Part shown: in pieces, positions 25,004-27,511 of the stretch
Position numbering within the stretch: position 1 is the stretch's first letter
How the letters are laid out: every line of letters starts with the position of its first letter
The notes under the pieces: generated by a model
What the model was told of the DNA's origin: nothing
The model's input: the letters and a program-made list of their open reading frames with translations, nothing else
Databases searched by the model: none
Translations under genes and position numbers: made by a program
Origin: G963674685 sp964591275
GTDB lineage: Bacteria; Lernaellota; Lernaellaia; JACKCT01
Assembly: GCA_964591275.1 (NCBI GenBank)
Contig: CAZQAE010000067.1
Coordinates: 1-27,511 of the forward strand
Direction of reading: 5' to 3'
DNA: 27,511 bases

Positions 25004-25825
25004 TTAAGCACTGTGCGTTTGGGAAATGCGTTTCAGCATTTTCAGAAAACCAACACAAAGCATATAAAGCGCCTCGACACCAAGATTGACTTCGGCGGAG
25101 CGGTCGAAAAGCAAAGTCAAGTTGGATTCAAATTGACCGTCGGCTTCCCATACAGAAATTTTCATCGGCACTTTCGGAAGGGGAAATAAGGTGAAAACAT
25201 GATCGGCCGACTCCGACGCATCAGCCTGGTCGCCGAGCTCTTTGCTTGAAAACAAACCCACGATGTTCAAAAAGAGTTCCGGTTGATCATCCGCCAGATC
25301 CCGCATGACCTCCACGCACCGTTTTTCAAAAAATCGAACCCAATCCGCCGCGTGTTTCAGTTCTGAAAAGGGAACCCATTCTCCGTTTAAATCCCGCCCG
25401 GCGCTGTGCACGACGTAATTGATGATCGGCAAATGGACCCAGGAATTGACGTGAGATAATGAATGAAGTTCACCGAACTGATCGAGTTCGAAAATCCGAC
25501 CGAGGCAGCGAATCACAAGCCTGCCATTATTGACTTCAGCGCCGATTTTGTCGGCAATTTTTGTGAAATCGACGGATGCGACGTCCTGTTTCAATCGATA
25601 AAGCAGTTCGTCTCGTCTTTCTTTGAGGCTCTGTTTGTTTTGAACGACGGCACCCTTCATACGCTCTTTGATTTCGCCGTCAACGTATGGACATTCGGAA
25701 AGTTCTTTTTGCCCCTGCGCGACCATGACCGCGAAAGCCATGCAGGTCGGCAAGCCGCATTCGCGGCAATTCGATCTGTTGAGCACTTTCAAAACATCCA
25801 TAACAGTCAACTGTTTTTCGCTCAT
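25004..25825 (-). CDS. Fe-S cluster and DUF3786-like domain protein
   Basis: The 273-residue protein begins with a compact iron-sulfur motif: Cys20, Cys23, Cys28 and Cys45 (CxxCx4Cx16C) in NCRECGLPTCMAFAVMVA. This type is found in corrinoid/acetyl-CoA pathway proteins (PF04060-like). The rest, with GRIFELDQFGELHS and LPIINYVVHS, resembles DUF3786, a family often paired with such clusters in anaerobes. A role in corrinoid or electron-transfer chemistry is possible but unproven. I chose ATG 25823-25825, with GGGAAGA just upstream, over the longer frame from 25852. It is on the minus strand with no neighbour in an operon. Clear partners such as methyltransferases are not in the window. Confidence 0.75.
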   Translation of the reverse strand: MSEKQLTVMDVLKVLNRSNCRECGLPTCMAFAVMVAQGQKELSECPYVDGEIKERMKGAVVQNKQSLKERRDELLYRLKQDVASVDFTKIADKIGAEVNNGRLVIRCLGRIFELDQFGELHSLSHVNSWVHLPIINYVVHSAGRDLNGEWVPFSELKHAADWVRFFEKRCVEVMRDLADDQPELFLNIVGLFSSKELGDQADASESADHVFTLFPLPKVPMKISVWEADGQFESNLTLLFDRSAEVNLGVEALYMLCVGFLKMLKRISQTHSA

Positions 25826-25997
25826 TTTTCTTCCCAAACAGGCGCAAATCAATTTGCAGGATCAGGGACCTTTGCGCAAATCCATCAATGTTTAGCAGAT
25901 GGTGAAACGGTTGGAAAATCTATTTCGTTTTGGGTAGTGCAGGCGGATGGATCCCAATGAATCGAATGGTTGGCTCAAAGAACGCTATCGGACAATA

Positions 25998-26482
25998 TTA
26001 CGACTCACTCGGCATGAGCACAGTAAAGGTCGTTCCAGCGCCCGGTTCACTGTCCACCTCAATTTTTCCCCCGTGTTCGCGGATGATTCCAAAGCAGACG
26101 GAAAGCCCCAGGCCGACTCCTTTCACGTCGCTTTTCGTCGTGAAGAATGCGTCGAAAATACGATCCCTGTTTTCCGGTGGAATGCCCACGCCCGTGTCGG
26201 CGATTTTCATATACAGCATGTTTTCCCGGCGACCGCTTACGATCATGAGATTCCCACCGCTCGGCATAGCGTTTTTCGCGTTCATGATCATGTTGAGCAA
26301 AACCTGCTTCAACTGATTGCCCGAGGCGAATATGGCCGGCAATCCATCGCCTGGCTTCAGCGCAACCTTTATTTTGAACTCTTCGAGTTGCTTGCCCACG
26401 AAAAGCACAACCTCTTCGATCAGTTGATTGATGTTCACTGGCGTCTTCACGTCTTCGTCCGGCCTGAAGAATTTTCAATACT
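25998..26482 (-). pseudogene. Histidine kinase remnant (HATPase domain only)
   Basis: The 150-residue frame 25998-26450 is a HATPase_c domain: N-box NMIMNAKNAMP, G1 DTGVGIPP, F-box FDAFFTTK and G2 GVGLGL are in order. A sensor and the histidine-bearing dimerisation domain are missing. Only FFRPDEDVKTPVNIN, the usual linker after the last DHp helix, remains before an in-frame TGA. Just upstream a strong AGGAGGT precedes GTG AGT ATT GAA, which opens a 12-codon frame out of phase with the kinase. The simplest reading is that the original start and the catalytic end were joined by an internal deletion. Alternatively it is a small stand-alone HATPase using GTG at 26448-26450, but that start has no clear ribosome site. 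Confidence 0.6.
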
Positions 26483-26834
26483 CACAACGCACCTCCTGTC
26501 GCAAATTCCGACCTGGGCGGCATGCGAAGACTGGCTGAAATTTCCGACCTGCTCCCGGAAAACACTGCATCCCCTTTTGCAAAAACGCTTTTCGGCGACA
26601 AGGTTGGTGTTGAGTTGAGTTCGTTGGTGTTGGGTTCACTCCTATAAAACAATGTCGTCGATTGTTGAAAACCTTAAGTCCGTAACAATAAAAGTTTAGC
26701 ATTCTGAGGCCAATGGAGTAAATGTCTTTGAAAGTTTTGCGAACAAATGTTTTAACGCCCTTTCACAGAATCGATTTTCCCCGTATTATTGAAATAGCTT
26801 TGGTTCTATGAATTTTCAATGGATTGAGGGCAGG
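26483..26834. other. Gap with short direct repeats and upstream-gene remnant
   Basis: A minus frame ending SEFATGGAL overlaps the kinase-remnant GTG by GTGA, suggesting the tail of a former upstream partner gene. A pair of 20-base imperfect repeats lies at about 26601-26640 (GTTGGTGTTGAGTT and GTTGGTGTTGGGTT). Two copies of AAATTCCGACCTG-like sequence occur near 26503 and 26539. A TATTAT near 26785 could be a -10 box for the membrane protein gene. Nothing else is recognised. Confidence 0.35.
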
Positions 26835-27511
26835 ATGCGCAAATCGCCGTATGCGTTTTTAAAATCTGCGGTTTGGGTCCATTTATTTCTCAGCGCATTG
26901 ATTTTATTCCTGTTCAAATTCCAGGTTCTGCAATTCACCAATAAACATCTGCTGATATTTGTGAACTCGAATATTCTGGTCACATCGGCTTTCGCTATTC
27001 TTTGCGTCGCGCTGGTGCTTCGCCGCACTGACCTGGATGCCTTGGGAGTGGAATTCTGGAAAATCCTGATGGTCTCCCTGAGCCTTTTATTCGCCACGGA
27101 AAGTACAGGTGCCATAGAGGAAATCGCCGGTTTTGCCGATGGCTCCGGTTTCCAAGTTTCCTTTTATATCGGCTTGCTGGCCAGGCTGGCGCTGATTTAC
27201 CTGGCCATGCGCGTGATCGTGTCCAGCGAAATCAGCACGTGGGCCGGCTGGTCGCAGGCCCTTCTGCCCTGGTTGTTTATTATCTCTTTTGGCATTTTCA
27301 TTTTATTTTTCGTCGTTGGGCCGATGTATAATGAAAACAAGGTCCTTGAAGACATTATGGGGCCGATATTCATGGTCTTCGCCGGGCTTGTTGTGCTGAT
27401 TTTTCTCACGACGGCTTTAGCGGGTCGACGCATGGGCGACCCGGACAAGACTCTCGCGTATTTCTGGCCCTTGGCGGGATTGGTCGTATATATTGTTACC
27501 GACGTGATGTA
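26835..27511 (+). CDS. Polytopic membrane protein, cut by the window edge
   Basis: The frame is open from ATG 26835 to the end (225 residues, no stop), so it is partial at its 3' end. It contains about seven hydrophobic segments, for example AVWVHLFLSALILFLF, SAFAILCVALVL, LPWLFIISFGIFILFFVVG and PIFMVFAGLVVLIFLTTALAG. No signal peptide or charged catalytic motif is obvious. GAGGGCAGG lies directly before the ATG. An in-frame ATG at 26808 lacks a ribosome site, so I prefer 26835. I do not recognise the family, and the missing C-terminus may hold the informative domain. Confidence 0.7.
   Translation, partial: MRKSPYAFLKSAVWVHLFLSALILFLFKFQVLQFTNKHLLIFVNSNILVTSAFAILCVALVLRRTDLDALGVEFWKILMVSLSLLFATESTGAIEEIAGFADGSGFQVSFYIGLLARLALIYLAMRVIVSSEISTWAGWSQALLPWLFIISFGIFILFFVVGPMYNENKVLEDIMGPIFMVFAGLVVLIFLTTALAGRRMGDPDKTLAYFWPLAGLVVYIVTDVM

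Noticed and set aside
1..27511. CRISPR arrays, tRNA or rRNA genes and intact insertion sequences
   Set aside because: No regular direct-repeat array, cloverleaf-like segment, conserved rRNA stretch or transposase was seen.

Overview
The window reads as a chromosomal segment of a Gram-negative, deltaproteobacteria- or Myxococcota-like bacterium, possibly an uncultured lineage. The evidence is: an outer-membrane theme (two signal-peptide beta-barrel candidates, a lipobox lipoprotein with an Asp/Asn-rich linker, a GspN-like protein, Lgt); a detached F0 cluster of ATP synthase (atpZ-atpI-atpB-atpE with no F1 genes beside it) in which subunits a and c both begin with signal-peptide-like segments; and a DUF3786-type Fe-S protein. 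Placement is inferred from gene content only. I recognised no rRNA, tRNA, CRISPR array or intact insertion sequence.

Layout. 1-1322 is a decayed stretch: an HNH endonuclease pseudogene (minus) and a C-terminal PHP phosphoesterase remnant (plus), both broken by one-base deletions and the first also by an in-frame TAG. 1344-4762 (minus) holds a MoxR AAA+ ATPase, a CoxE-like VWA partner and a PfkA whose active-site residues point to pyrophosphate as phosphoryl donor; moxR and pfkA each have a good sigma70-like promoter. 4763-7104 has an unassigned stretch, a small P-loop kinase with a terminator, and an orphan GspN-like protein. 7292-7426 is a nested inverted-repeat element upstream of an outer-membrane protein gene. 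8561-10981 carries an alpha/beta-hydrolase lipoprotein and pyrE. 11003-13929 (minus) is a two-gene operon with a GTGA overlap: a multi-pass membrane SGNH hydrolase and a membrane-anchored TPR protein. 14183-14492 is a remnant of a GT39-like glycosyltransferase. 14624-16617 is the F0 operon, closed by a strong hairpin. 17003-23457 contains a beta-barrel protein, a saccharopine-dehydrogenase-like oxidoreductase, Tex, an alpha/beta hydrolase with its own promoter, and Lgt with an N-terminal insertion. 23792-27511 has a TPR protein, the Fe-S/DUF3786 protein, an internally deleted histidine kinase remnant, and a polytopic membrane protein that runs off the right edge.

Most genes are independent housekeeping or envelope functions rather than one pathway. 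The units that look functionally coupled are MoxR-CoxE (ATP-driven maturation of an unknown target), SGNH-TPR (probably modification of an envelope polymer), and F0 (the membrane rotor and stator). Lgt would supply the lipid anchor for the lipoprotein hydrolase. The four pseudogene remnants all lie between intact units, which suggests ongoing gene loss, although one-base deletions could also be sequencing or assembly errors.
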